64,000 nucleotides of DNA from Codonopsis lanceolata (taxonomy: Eukaryota; Streptophyta; Magnoliopsida; Asterales; Campanulaceae), in assembly GCA_013146195.2 (NCBI GenBank), contig CM028380.1, forward strand, positions 85,066,049 through 85,130,048, in the 5' to 3' direction. The notes below the pieces were generated by a model that was given only the letters and a program-made list of their open reading frames with translations, ran no database searches and was not told the DNA's origin. Each line of letters opens with the position of its first letter. The stretch's first letter is position 1. The translations under genes and the position numbers were made by a program. Shown one piece after another: positions 37,559 through 48,330 of this stretch.

Positions 37559-39095
37559 ACATCAGCTCTCCTACATCAGAAGACCTATTTCCACTGTTTC
37601 GAAGCTCTCCTATGGCAGACTTCAAAATCTGTACGTGCTACAGGGAAAAGTCAGAGAAGCTGCTCAAATCAAGATAAATATGTCTGTGCCTCAAAAAGCC
37701 TGACAAACTCAAAGCTACAAGACTTTCTCTCATTCAAGTAGTCTGTTAAAGTCAAAAAGCAAATACTTTATTGAACAGACCACCTGACAGTGCAACAGAC
37801 ATCAGACCTACTCTTCAGCGACTTTTCAACCTAGTCTAACAGACATCGAGTTCAAAGATCTACAGGACTAAATCTTCGCTCCAAACAAGTCAAAGATCTT
37901 ATGGATAAAGATCTATATCTGATAGTATTCAACCACTATATCTCCAACGGATAGAAATCATCGAGTCCTCATCTCTCAACGATCATATTAATTCTCGCCT
38001 ATATAAACCCTCTCTACGGCTCAGCAAAAATGTGTGAAAAGTGAGCAACAGAACAGCACTGTAAGCTATATCTATGATTATCAAACGATACACTGTGAGC
38101 AATGAGTAACTCAATCTACTCAAGAACTTCATAGAAAAGAAATCTTCAATGAGATTGTCTTCACCAACGAATCTCTGATTTCTACAACAGATTGCAGTAA
38201 ATTCATCCAGCTCCTAGCAAGACACCTTCAGTGGATTGCAAGGAAGAATAGCTTGGAAAAGAGGAGAGAATGATTAGAAACTTCAATAGGCAGAGATCAA
38301 GATCTGAAGATTGATGTTAGACAATGTCTGAAGAAAATGAAGAGCTGTCTGTAGATATTGCATTCATATCTTCATATTTGTATTCCAATACAAATGTTGT
38401 TGATTGTGCAATTATCAATCATCATGGGAGGATGAGTTCTTTTGCACTCAATCGTTCAGATATATTTTTATATCTGAACTGCCTTGAAAATCATCTTCTC
38501 ATAACAGTTTCTCGTTCTCATCTCCTATTGTCCTTTGCAAGCTTAAAAGATCCTTGAATGAATAATTAAGTAAGGATTGAGACTTAGGAAGATAAAACTA
38601 GAAACTGTACATACATCATTTAGACTGATGTAATATGTAATTTATCTTTGAATAAATTCATATGTTCTTACTAATGTTTTATTTCTCAGTCCTTAAATGT
38701 CTATGAGGTTTTTATAAATGATTTATCTTTAGAAAAACCATTTCTCTACTTGATCTCCTAAACCTGCATTTGAAAGAAGTAATAAGTGTGCTGTTGTTCT
38801 GAACATATATTCGTGTACAGCCACTTATGACTTCTCCAAATCATAGCCTATTTACTTTCCGCTATATAAATCTTTTATCATGCTTTTGATTTGGATAAAC
38901 AGTTTATAGGCAGAGTTGCTACTTTTGCCTTGAGTAAGTCTACCGATAGCCTCTACCGGTAGACATACTCAACTTGATAAATTGTATCTGCCAACCAAAC
39001 TATGCTTTATACATTTCCAAAAGAAATATTTTAAATTGGCATCATAGGCTATTCACTCCCCCTCTAGCCTATTTGAGCATTATTGTGGACCAACA
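37559..39095 (+). repeat. Truncated family D (SIRE-like copia) LTR
   Basis: It has a TATA box CTATATAAAC at 37999-38008 and ends CTCCCCCTCTAGCC...GGACCAACA at 39095, as SIRE-like LTRs do. It matches the minus-strand LTR at 1102-3133, including CATCTCTCAACGATCA near 37970. Its 5' part is missing at the junction with the family B LTR. No primer site follows its end, because Tat-like RT sequence begins at 39096. The frame at 38324-38557 is LTR sequence. Confidence 0.72.
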
Positions 39096-40258
39096 GCACC
39101 GTTGGCATCGCTGGAATGCACGATCATGTCATCAACATAGACATCCATTTCTTTATAGATCATGTAGGGGAAGAGGGTGGTCGCAGCCCTCTGATAAGTA
39201 GCCCCAGCATTTTTTAGCCCAAATGGCTTAACAATATAGCAATAAGTTCCCCAGGGAGTTGTAAATGAGGTTTTCTCCTTGTCCTCTGCTGCCATTTTGA
39301 TTTGATTATAGCCTAGCATGCCGTCGACGAAGGACCTGACTTTGTGGGCAGCGACGGCGTCTACCACAATATCAATATTGGGTAAAGGGAAGTCGTCTTT
39401 GGGCAACGCCTTGTTGAGGTCGCGGAAGTCTACGCAGATTCAGACCTTCCCGTTGGGCTTGGGAACGATCACTATATTAGACAGCCAAATCGGGTATTCA
39501 ACTACCCGAATGAACTTGACGTGCAACAGCTTCATGATTTCTTCTTTGACTTGTAGTGACCATTCCGGCTTAATCTGGCGGAGCTTTTGCTTGATTGGTC
39601 GAGCATCCGGATATATAGGGATCCGATATTCGACTATGGCTGGGTCCAGCCCCGGCATATCTTCATAGGACCAGGAAAATATGTCCACGAACTCTTTGAA
39701 GAGATCAATGAGCGCTACCCTTTTAGAGCCTTGTAGGTAGCTGCCGATTTTGATTTCTTTGATTTCGTTGTCCAGCCCCAGATTGATAGTGCACAAGTCT
39801 TCAGTCGCTACTGATGAATGGTGTTGTTCCTGGTGCTCAACTAACTTTACAAGCTCAAGAAAATAATTTTTATCTTTTGGGTCCATTTCATTAAATGACC
39901 CATTATTATAATTATTTAATGCGTCTTTTGATGTAGGTGCAACTGAGGAATAAATAAAGACATTTAGATTATCATTAAAAGTAAACTGTACATGGTTTAT
40001 TACATTATTGAGGACCTGGGGTTTGAGATCCTCAAATTTAGGGAGCGGATCGGTAGATGACCAATCTGTAAAGCTCGGGGAAGAAATAAGGATAGTATAT
40101 CCAAAGCGGTCCACCAGATCTGCGGGCGTCAAAAGCGGGCCGGTCGTAGTATACCAGTTCTATAGAGGCTTATCAGCAATAAGCTCGAACTCAGCAGAGA
40201 GCCTTTCATAGTCAGTGCCTCCGTCTATCATACCCAAGAAGCTGTCTCCTTCAGACAT
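39096..40258 (-). pseudogene. Truncated Tat-like Ty3/gypsy pol (protease-RT region)
   Basis: The minus-strand frame starts at ATG 40258. It has an in-frame TAG near 40160 and a TGA at 39437-39439, where the latter probably replaced an arginine codon just before ICVDFRDLNKA. RT blocks are clear: SYEDMPGLDPAIVEYRIP, PNGKV, VDFRDLNKALPKDDFPLPNI, DGMLGYNQIKMA, TTPWGTYCYIVKPFGLKNAG and the catalytic YVDDMIVHS. The YVDD/KPFGLKNAG style is that of Tat/Athila-type gypsy elements, unlike the FIDD of the chromovirus nearby. The protein breaks off at 39096, where the copia LTR ends, so the rest of RT, RNase H and integrase are gone. Confidence 0.78.
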
Positions 40259-40326
40259 TTATTAGAAACTCCTTTTATTGATAAGTATATTTTACAGCAC
40301 CTTTACCCTGGCTAATTAGATTAACT

Positions 40327-41282
40327 TGCCCTTTTAGATCTCCTTGGCTTGATTTGTTTCAAAAATTCTTGTGCCTGCCACCGTAATTACCTCATTATCA
40401 ATGAGATCCTGAATTGCATCTCTGAGTGTATAGCACTTATCGGTAAGATGACCACTGCAATGGTGATACGCATAATACTGGGCATGATTCCAGGTAACAG
40501 GTAACGGTTTGAGTGGTCGGTAATTATCGATGGGTTTCAGTATCCCATGGGCCTACACTGTTTGGAATATTTCAGATCTTGGAGCAAGTAGGTCATCATA
40601 ATGCCTTGGAATTACCTCTTTTCGGCCTCTTGGCTTAGGCAAATTGCCAGCTTGGGATTTGGTCAAAGCAACTAGGTGGGGTTTTCTCCTTTGGATAATA
40701 TTGCACTAGAATTGGGTTGCCTGGACCTTGGCCCAATAGGGATTCCTTTTCTGGTATACAAATGATTTCTTTTGGAATCCCTGGGGTCGTTTACTGAGAA
40801 TAGGTATTTGAGGGATCAAGAGGGAGATAATTCTTTTGATTGTAATAGTAGGCATTCAGGTGAGGGTGATCGGAGTTGATTTCTGGGGGGTATGGATTAG
40901 AATTATGGGCACTTGAAAGCATATTACTTTGGGCAAGGGGATTATTATTTGGTTGATGGCTGGCACTTGGTTGCTTTCCAGAGGCTTGGAAAATGATATT
41001 TTCTGAGGTATCAGGGCAATTTATTTCAGGAAAATAGGAAGTATTAGGAACATATTTTGGGATTTTAGTTTTTTGGGAGAAAGCGGCAAGAGTTTCTGAG
41101 AAACCTGCTAGAAGATCATTTACCACCTGATTTGTTATCTTTTCCGCATGGGCGTCCAATTCCCTCTTTAGCCAAGCCTCAAGTCCAAGAGGAGGTGCAT
41201 ACTCAGGAGTTTCTTTTTCTGGTTCCCAGCTGTTCCAATTGTTGCTAGCTTCCATCATCGCCTGTTTATTTTTAGATGTCAT
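40327..41282 (-). pseudogene. Broken gag of the Tat-like element
   Basis: An open frame of 163 codons runs from ATG 41282 to 40791. It has GLEAWLKRELDAHAEKITN near its middle and an Asn/Pro/Ser-rich C-terminal half. Beyond its stop, shifted frames continue to about 40327 and show HAQYYAYHHCSGHLTDKC followed by YTLRDAIQDLIDNEVI. That is the cysteine/histidine motif and its following helix typical of Tat-type gag-pro proteins. The motif's first cysteine appears as tyrosine. It lies directly upstream of the pol pseudogene in the same orientation, so the two are one element. Confidence 0.62.
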
Positions 41283-42123
41283 TCTGCTCAGATCTGTACC
41301 CTCTAAACTGATTCTGCCCTTTCTGATCTGATACTGATACCCTCTAATCTAATTTCTGCACTTGTTTCCCGTATCAACCGGCCAGTACTATCTCCGCCTT
41401 TCCAAATTCGAGCAAGGTTTATGAGGAAATGGGTTTGGAGGTATCAGAAGGCTGACTGAAGGCTTTCTGGGTTTGGAGTACAGTGTGCCTTTATTAGTAT
41501 TTTATTTATTTATTATTATTATTTTCCCTACAATTGACCGGATAAGCACCTGCTTTATTTTGACAGCCTCAGGATTTTTTCCTGGAACAGTGGATTCTTT
41601 CTCCAGAGTATAGGACCAACATATTCCACCTGCCTTTCGACTCCCCAAGATCGGACTGATCCCAGGCGAAGGGCATATACTCTTTGTAGGATCCACCATT
41701 CGAAATAGTCTAGGTCGAACATCAAAGAATAATAAATCAGCAACTGTGTATTTATTCACCTTTTTTTTATGCGCACTTATTTTTTCAACATCATTTTTTT
41801 ATTTACACATTTTTTATTATATTTTTTTACTATATTTTTTTATTATAGGGGCTGACCCACGATTCAAAAATGCAAAAACCGGTCGGTCTTTGAAGTTTCC
41901 TGAGAATCTATATGCATTCTAACGATGGCTTATGCAGGGGGTAGGCTGGCCATGGTGTAGGGTAGCAGTTCGGAATATATTTACATGCGTGCACGTGTGT
42001 GTAGCTCTAAAAAGCAGTAAAATTTTTTGTTTTCTTTTTTTCAGATATAAACAGATATGGCATGTCTTGTTGTTACGCGTGGATTTTCTCGGCTTTTTTA
42101 GTTTGAGCGCAAGCAAGCAAGCA
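41283..42123 (-). other. Leader of the Tat-like element, cut by the chromovirus
   Basis: This noncoding stretch lies upstream (right) of the gag ATG at 41282. It has TTATT-type and poly-T tracts near 41500-41850. It ends in AAGCAAGCAAGCA, whose last five bases are the chromovirus target duplication. Its continuation is at 58106 onward. The frames at 41502-42186 show no domain. Confidence 0.4.
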
Positions 42124-42671
42124 TGTGACGGCCCGACCCGGACCCCAATGCGAGATCCCGAATCGTGCCGTCCAAATAATCAATAACACAAGCATGCACA
42201 AGTAGGATTATAAAATTCATGTGGCGCAACATCGCATACGAATAACAACTCGTCTACACTTGGCCGGAAAAACAACTTAATATAAACAAGTCATCGGCGA
42301 CGTTACAGCCGGAACCCAACAACTACTCCTACAATTTTAACACATGCTTATAAAACCTCAACGGCCACAACATGCCGGAGACAACAACAACAATAATAAT
42401 TAAACGAGCTTTAGCGGAAGAAACTGTAGCGAACCAATAACATATAAACAGGCTCGACATATAAGTCGGCATACAAAAGATTACAAGTAACAAATCATTA
42501 AGTCTACCACAACAACAAAAACCCCAAGTCAAGTCTATTTGACTTGCTTCCCAACGTCCTTGCCAAAATAAAAGACTAATTATCAAAAGTCCCAAAAAGA
42601 GCAACCTTGAGCTCACAAACGACCAAGCGTGAAATAGCGAGTCTAACGTGGACCGTCTCCTCGGCTCGGAT

Positions 42672-43839
42672 CTAAGGAAAACAAAACAAACAAATAGGGT
42701 AAGTCGAAAGACTTAGTAAGTTACTAAAATGCATGATCATGTTATAACATGGCATTTATCACAATTATAGCTCATGTTCATCATATAGCACTTAGCACAT
42801 TATTCACGTAAGTGCAAGAAAATAAATCATACAAGTAGGATATGATATAGGCACGACCGCTTCGTAGCTCCTGCAAAATAGTTTGTTAACCCAATATCGT
42901 GACTACGATGCTCGTGACTTCGCATCGATATACCGAACTCCGCCGGCTAATAGCAGCCAGTGACGCACGTATTGTTACGGCAAAGGGGCTACTTCCCCAT
43001 TGCGGCCTACAATGGAGGGGTGTGTGAGGTCCCAGGTATGGCGATCCATAGCGAGCACGAATCTCTCAATTCGTGAAGGCTATACATCGTCCTACCCTGA
43101 CATAAAAATCAAACCAAATAGTGCCAGTTGGACTTAATGCAATGCACAAGTAGATGTTTACTCGTTAAGACCAAATAATGATTGAATTCGACAAGAGCGA
43201 ACTCGACCGACCAAGTAGGGTATAAATCTCTACAATAAATCATGTCAAGGCAATTAATTGCTCATAACCAAATAATCACAACGGGTTCAAATGCACATAA
43301 TTAAACTCAACTTAAAATTGAGTAAACTTGACCAAACGGTGTCCAAACTTCGTAGGGATTGAAATTAGGGTTTAACATGTTCAAATCTTCCCTAGAGTCG
43401 ACTCCGTTGAGTCTTTACTAAAAATTCCAAATTTCGGGTAGTTGAAGCTATGTGCTTCATAACTCAACCTAGGCCATTACTAAGCTCATCTAAGTCATAA
43501 ATTCATCATAGAGTCCAATATTGAGGATAGAACACATAACAACTTCACAACATATCATGAAGGCATACATTAGGGCATTCTCATATAACAACACTTCCAT
43601 CACAAATATAATACATGTTTCTAACATGTTCAAAACTTTAAATAGACAAGATGAAAGAGTATTATAAACATTCATAGGCAAGAAATCATCCTATACATGC
43701 TCCTAGCAAGTTCATAATTTCAAAATACAAGAAGAGAGCATAGGAAGCATATATGTGTCCTCATTGACCTCAATCATCATAAGCTTTGTTTCCTTAGGGT
43801 CAATGAGAACTAAAGAGAAGAAGAAGAAGAGTAACTTAC
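42672..43839 (-). other. Putative intron inside the chromovirus 3' LTR
   Basis: On the minus strand the donor ATTCAA/GTAAGTTACTC begins at 43839. The T-rich TTTGTTTTGTTTTCCTTAG ends at 42672. Both signals also occur in the solo LTR at 5188-6262. The nested LINE of the 5' LTR sits inside the matching interval, near its acceptor. Splicing is inferred, not shown. Confidence 0.35.
42995..43088 (-). other. Two-hairpin block in the chromovirus LTR
   Basis: On the plus strand, GATCCATAGC (43043-43052) faces GCTATACATC (43079-43088) around inner arms CACGAAT (43056-43062) and ATTCGTG (43069-43075). The second hairpin pairs CCCCATTG (42995-43002) with CAATGGAGG (43010-43018). Compared with the solo LTR, a C-G pair in the second stem has become T-A on both sides, so pairing is kept. 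Confidence 0.55.
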
Positions 43840-44916
43840 TTGAATACTACACCAAAGAAAGCAAATGAGAAGATTGTTCGGTTAAAGATGATCTACTCTT
43901 CGAGCTCTACACTTTTGATGAAGGTGGCTTGAGCAAATGGAGAAGGAATGAGGGAAGACCAAGAGAATAGCTTCAAGAAGCCATGGGAGAAGCTTGAGAG
44001 AAAGGAAATTCGTTTTTAGAGAGTGAAGGTGAGAAATGAAGGTCAAAATCTGAAGACATGGCTTATATTGGTCTAGAATTTGAGTGGGACAAGTGTCAAG
44101 CTAATGTGGTTAGCAAATATCTGATTTTGGTGGCTTAATTGGTCACTAATGCACTCTTAATCCACTCTAAAAACATGTTAGATATGTTAGGACATAATCA
44201 AGGAGGGTTAGGGAGGTTTAGGAAAGGTTTAGATAGGGGGTTTAGGTGTATAAGTCGTTCATCATCAAAACAGGGGAAAAAAATCCCGTAAGTGAATCTG
44301 ATGTTGAGGCGGGCGCCTCAACTATTGAGGCCATCTCCAGATTCTAATCATTTTGTAATTGCTCCCTGAACTTGAGGCGGGCGCCTCACAAGGTGCCAGG
44401 CGGGCGCCTGGGCTTCTGGACCTTCAAAACTTGGTCTAAACATGCCCTAAATGGTCCCAAACTTATGGGCAACCATTCTAAGGTCTAACCCAACTCAAAA
44501 CAAGTCGGAAACACACCCGAACAACATCCGGAACAAGGTAGAACAAGGCTCGAATCAAGCGACGAATGATTAACGAATCAAACTCCAATCAAACACCAAT
44601 CAAACTAGGATAACTTGGACATGAAAAAGGCTTGTTTCAACATGGTTATGACCTGAATACAAAGCCAAGAACTCAACGAACACTTCGCACGACGAAATAG
44701 AAGCAATTACGAGCAACGAGGGGAATCGCTAAGGCCAAAATCAAAGCAATCGAACCGGCGATTCAACAAGCAAGCATACATGATTCTAAACATGTTAAGA
44801 GCTTCATGAATGACTTATGAATGTTTCTAAATCATTTATAAACTAAGTAAACATGCTCTCAAACAACAAGAAAACAAGAAGACAAGCATACAATGCACAT
44901 GCAAGAATACGGGGTG

Positions 44917-45975
44917 TTACACTCTCCCCTCCTTTAGGAATTTAGTCCCTAAATTCTTACCAAGTTCATCAAACAAATGTGGATGCTTCTCGCGCATCTC
45001 CGCTTCTGTTTCCCAAGTCGCTTCCTCAATGTTGTGATTTCTCCAAAGAACTTTAACTAAGGGAATTCTTTTGGTTCGTAGCACTTGCTCTTTGGTATCC
45101 AAAATCTTCACGGGCTTTTCAACATATGACATATCCGGCTCAAACGTTATCTCCTCATACTCAAGTACGTGGGACTCATCCTTCAAATACTTTCGCAACA
45201 TGGAAACATGGAATACATTATGAGTCTCCGAAAGTGAAGGTGGCAATGCAATTCGATATGCTAAGGACCCAATTCTCTCAAGAACCTCGAACGGGCCAAT
45301 GTATCTCGGTGTAAGCTTCCCTTTCTTGCCGAATCTCTTCGTACCTCTCCTCGGTGTCACCTTCAAGAACACGTAGTCTCCCACTTGGAACTCAAGATCT
45401 CGTCTTCGATTGTCCGCGTAACTCTTTTGTCGACTTTGAGCGGTGCGCAATCGATCTCTAATCAACTTCACGCTCTCAACCGACTGTTGCACTAACTCGG
45501 AACCCCAAAGTTTCGCCTCTCCAACTTCGTCCCAACAAATTGGTGATCTACACTTACGCCCATACAATGCTTCATACGGCGCCATCTTGATACTCGACTG
45601 ATAACTGTTATTATACGCAAACTCGGCTAAAGGTAAGTGAGAATCCCAGCTTCCCTTGAAATCCACGGCACAAGCTCGCAGCATATCCTCCAAAATCTGA
45701 ATCAATCGCTCGGACTGACCATCCGTTTGTGGATGAAAAGCTGTACTGAAGTCTAATCTGGTCCCCAAAGCTTCCTGCAACGACTTCCAAAATCTAGATG
45801 TGAACCTCGGATCTCTATCGGATACAATACTCACAGGTACGCCGTGAAGTCTCACGATCTCCTGAATATACAAAGCTGCCAACTGAGTCAATGAATACGT
45901 GATAGCTATCGGAATAAAGTGTGCAGAATTAGTCAATCTGTCGACTATAACCCAAACTGCATTAAATCCTCTCGC
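44917..45975 (-). pseudogene. Chromovirus integrase core and chromodomain-like C-terminus
   Basis: This is the 3' part of pol, in a different frame from RT. It starts near GFNAVWVIVDRL, where an aspartate of the DDE catalytic triad lies in the preceding frame. The second aspartate is in SIVSDRDPRFTSRFW and the glutamate in HPQTDGQSERLIQ. A GPF/Y-type module follows (TPRYIGPFEVLERIGSLAYR). The tail KVLWRNHNIEEATWETEAEM is the chromodomain-like motif of plant chromoviruses, thought to guide insertion into marked chromatin. A single missing base near 45969-45974 separates it from the rest of pol. The frame runs through the polypurine tract, and its stop TAA (44919-44917) is made by the first bases of the LTR (TG-TAA). 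Confidence 0.88.
44922..44938 (-). promoter_or_regulatory. Polypurine tract
   Basis: The minus strand reads CCTAAAGGAGGGGAGAG immediately before the LTR start TGTAACAC at 44921. It would prime plus-strand DNA synthesis. It also codes for the last residues of the integrase frame. Confidence 0.82.
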
Positions 45976-48330
45976 GTGCTTGTGTAACCTGTCACAAAAT
46001 CCATAGTAATAAACTCCCATTTCCATTCAGGAATCTCAAGTGGTTGTAGAAATCCTGCAGGCCTCTGATGTTCAGCCTTAACCTGCTGACAAGTCAAACA
46101 CTTTGACACATACTCCGCAATTTCCCTCTTCATGCCTTTCCACCAAAATTGTCTTTTCAAATCTAAGTACATCTTTGTGCTCCCCGGGTGAATGGTATAC
46201 CTCGTTTTGTGAGCCTCATCAAGAACCAACCTCTTCAATTCAGTATTAGAAGGAATACAAATTCTACCTCGAAATGTCAAAGTACCCTCACTATTAATCA
46301 CAAAATCAGGCGATACATTTTCAGCCAACCCATCAATAATTTTCTTCAACTCCGGATCATTCCCTTGCGCTTCTCTAATTTTCCCAAATAAAACTGGCGT
46401 AGCACGAACATTTGCGAAAATCACGCCTCTATCATAAACACTAGGACCCCAATCTCGCAAATCCTCCAACATCTTCCATTCTCTAACCATCATACAAGAC
46501 ATGTGAACTTTCCTACTCAAGGCATCCGCTACTACATTTGCCTTCCCCGGATGATACAAAATAGTGCAATCGTGGTCCTTTAATTTTTCCATCCATCTTC
46601 TTTGCCTCATGTTCAACTCCTTTTGAGAAAACAAATACTTCAAACTTTTATGATCGGTGAAAATCTCAAACTTAGCCCCATACAAGTAATGTTTCCATTT
46701 ATGCAACGCGAAAATAATCGCAGCCAACTCCAAATCGTGTGTCGGGTAATTCTGTTCATGAATAGACAACTTCCTCGACGCATAGGCGATAACTCTTCCA
46801 TTTTGCATCAAAACACAACCCAAACCTTCCTTAGAAGCATCGCTATAGATCACAAAATTATCTCCTCCACTAGGCAAAGCCAAAATAGGTGCCGACGTCA
46901 ACCGCTTCTTAAGCTCTTGGAAACTAGCTTCACATTTCTCGCTCCAAACAAATGGCACATTCTTTTGTGTCAATCTAGTCATAGGAGTCACAATCCGAGA
47001 AACACCCTCAATAAATCTCCGGTAATAACCCGCTAGACCCAAGAAACTCCGAACCTCGGTAACTGAACTAGGCCTCTTCCAATTCATCACCGCTTCAACC
47101 TTAGAAGGATCAACGGCTATCCCGGCGCTAGAAACGATATGCCCCAAAAATGATACTTCCTCAAGCCAAAAGGCACATTTGCTAAACTTCGCATAAAGCT
47201 GTTTCTCCCGAAGAATAGACAAGACAATCCTCAAGTGTTTCTCATGCTCCTCCCGAGATTTCGAATACACTAAGATATCATCAATAAAGACTACCACGAA
47301 ACAATCAAGATAGCTATGAAAGACACGGTTCATCAAATCCATAAACACCGCTGGTGCATTCGTCAACCCAAACGGCATCACTACAAATTCAAAGTGCCCA
47401 TATCTAGTGCGGAAAGCCGTCTTTGGAATGTCTTCCTCTCTAACCTTCAATTGGTAGTAACCCCATCTCAAATCAAGCTTAGAATACACAATAGACCCTT
47501 GCAATTGGTCAAAGAGATCATCAATGTGGGGTAGTGGATATTTATTCTTAATGGTCACCTTATTCAATTCCCGATAATCTATGCATAACCGCAAACTCCC
47601 ATCTTTCTTCCTCACAAACAAGACCGGTGCGCCCCAAGGCGACACACTCGGTTTAATAAAGCCAATCTCTAGGAGTTCTTGCAACTGAGTTTTCAACTCC
47701 CTAAGCTCCGCGGGCGCCATCCTATACGGTGCCTTAGAAATCGGTGAAGTCCCCGGAATAAGCTCAATACAAAATTCTAGCTCTCTATCGGGTGGCATAG
47801 CATGGTCGGTAGAAAACACATCGGGAAACTCACATACTACCGGAACCTCTTCTAAATTCGGCGAAGACTTCTTCTTATCAACAACGCATGCAAGATAACA
47901 CGTACACCCTTGAGACAATAATTTTCTAGCCCTTAGAGCAGAAATAAAATGCAAATCACTCGATGCATGATCACCCACAAATATAAATTCAGGCACACCC
48001 GGCATATAAAAAGTAACCCGCTTTCTATGGCAGTCAATTATAGCATGATAAGCACATAACCAGTCCATGCCAAGAATCACATCAAAATCACGTATAGGTA
48101 GAACTACCAAGTCCGCATGCAAAGTGTGGTCACCCACCAAAACATCACAAGATTTAAACACTTCAGATGCGAGCATATATTCCCCGAGCGGGGTAGAAAC
48201 TTCAAGTAAATATGGCAAAGGTTGAGGCAGTACACATAGATTCTTAACAAAGTGCGAAGCAACATAAGAATGTGAAGACCCTGGATCTATGAGAACTCGA
48301 GCCTTATGATCAAATATAGAAAGAGTACCT
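45945..48330 (-). pseudogene. Chromovirus protease, reverse transcriptase, RNase H and integrase N-terminus
   Basis: An uninterrupted frame of about 790 codons. Domains in order: aspartic protease with active site LIDPGSSHSY at its start and VILGMDWL downstream; RT with PYRMAPAELRELKTQLQELL, SPWGAPVLFVRKKDGSLRLC, YSKLDLRWGYYQLKV, MPFGLTNAPAVFMDLMNRVF and the catalytic FIDDILVYSKS; RNase H with YSDASKEGLGCVLMQ, YPTHDLELAAIIFALHKWKH and FTDHKSLKYLF; then the integrase zinc-binding region with H-IHPG, CLTCQQVKAEHQRPAG and TMDFVTG. Lengths and order are those of a plant chromovirus. It is shifted against gag near 48318-48324 and against the integrase core near 45969-45974, each time by a G missing from a short G run. 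RT itself looks intact. Confidence 0.92.

Larger units (their letters stand above)
42124..44921 (-). repeat. 3' LTR of the chromovirus
   Basis: This 2798-bp LTR begins on the minus strand with TGTAACACCCCG at 44921 and ends GGGTCGGGCCGTCACA at 42124. A TATA box (CCAATATAAGCC, minus strand) lies at 44060-44071. U3 holds three near-identical GC-rich palindromes at 44306-44319, 44374-44387 and 44397-44410. Frames at 42329-42616 and 43490-43681 recur in the other LTR and are not genes. Confidence 0.95.

Noticed and set aside
43490..43681. 63-codon ORF found identically at 56679-56870
   Set aside because: The identity comes from being in twin LTRs; no domain.
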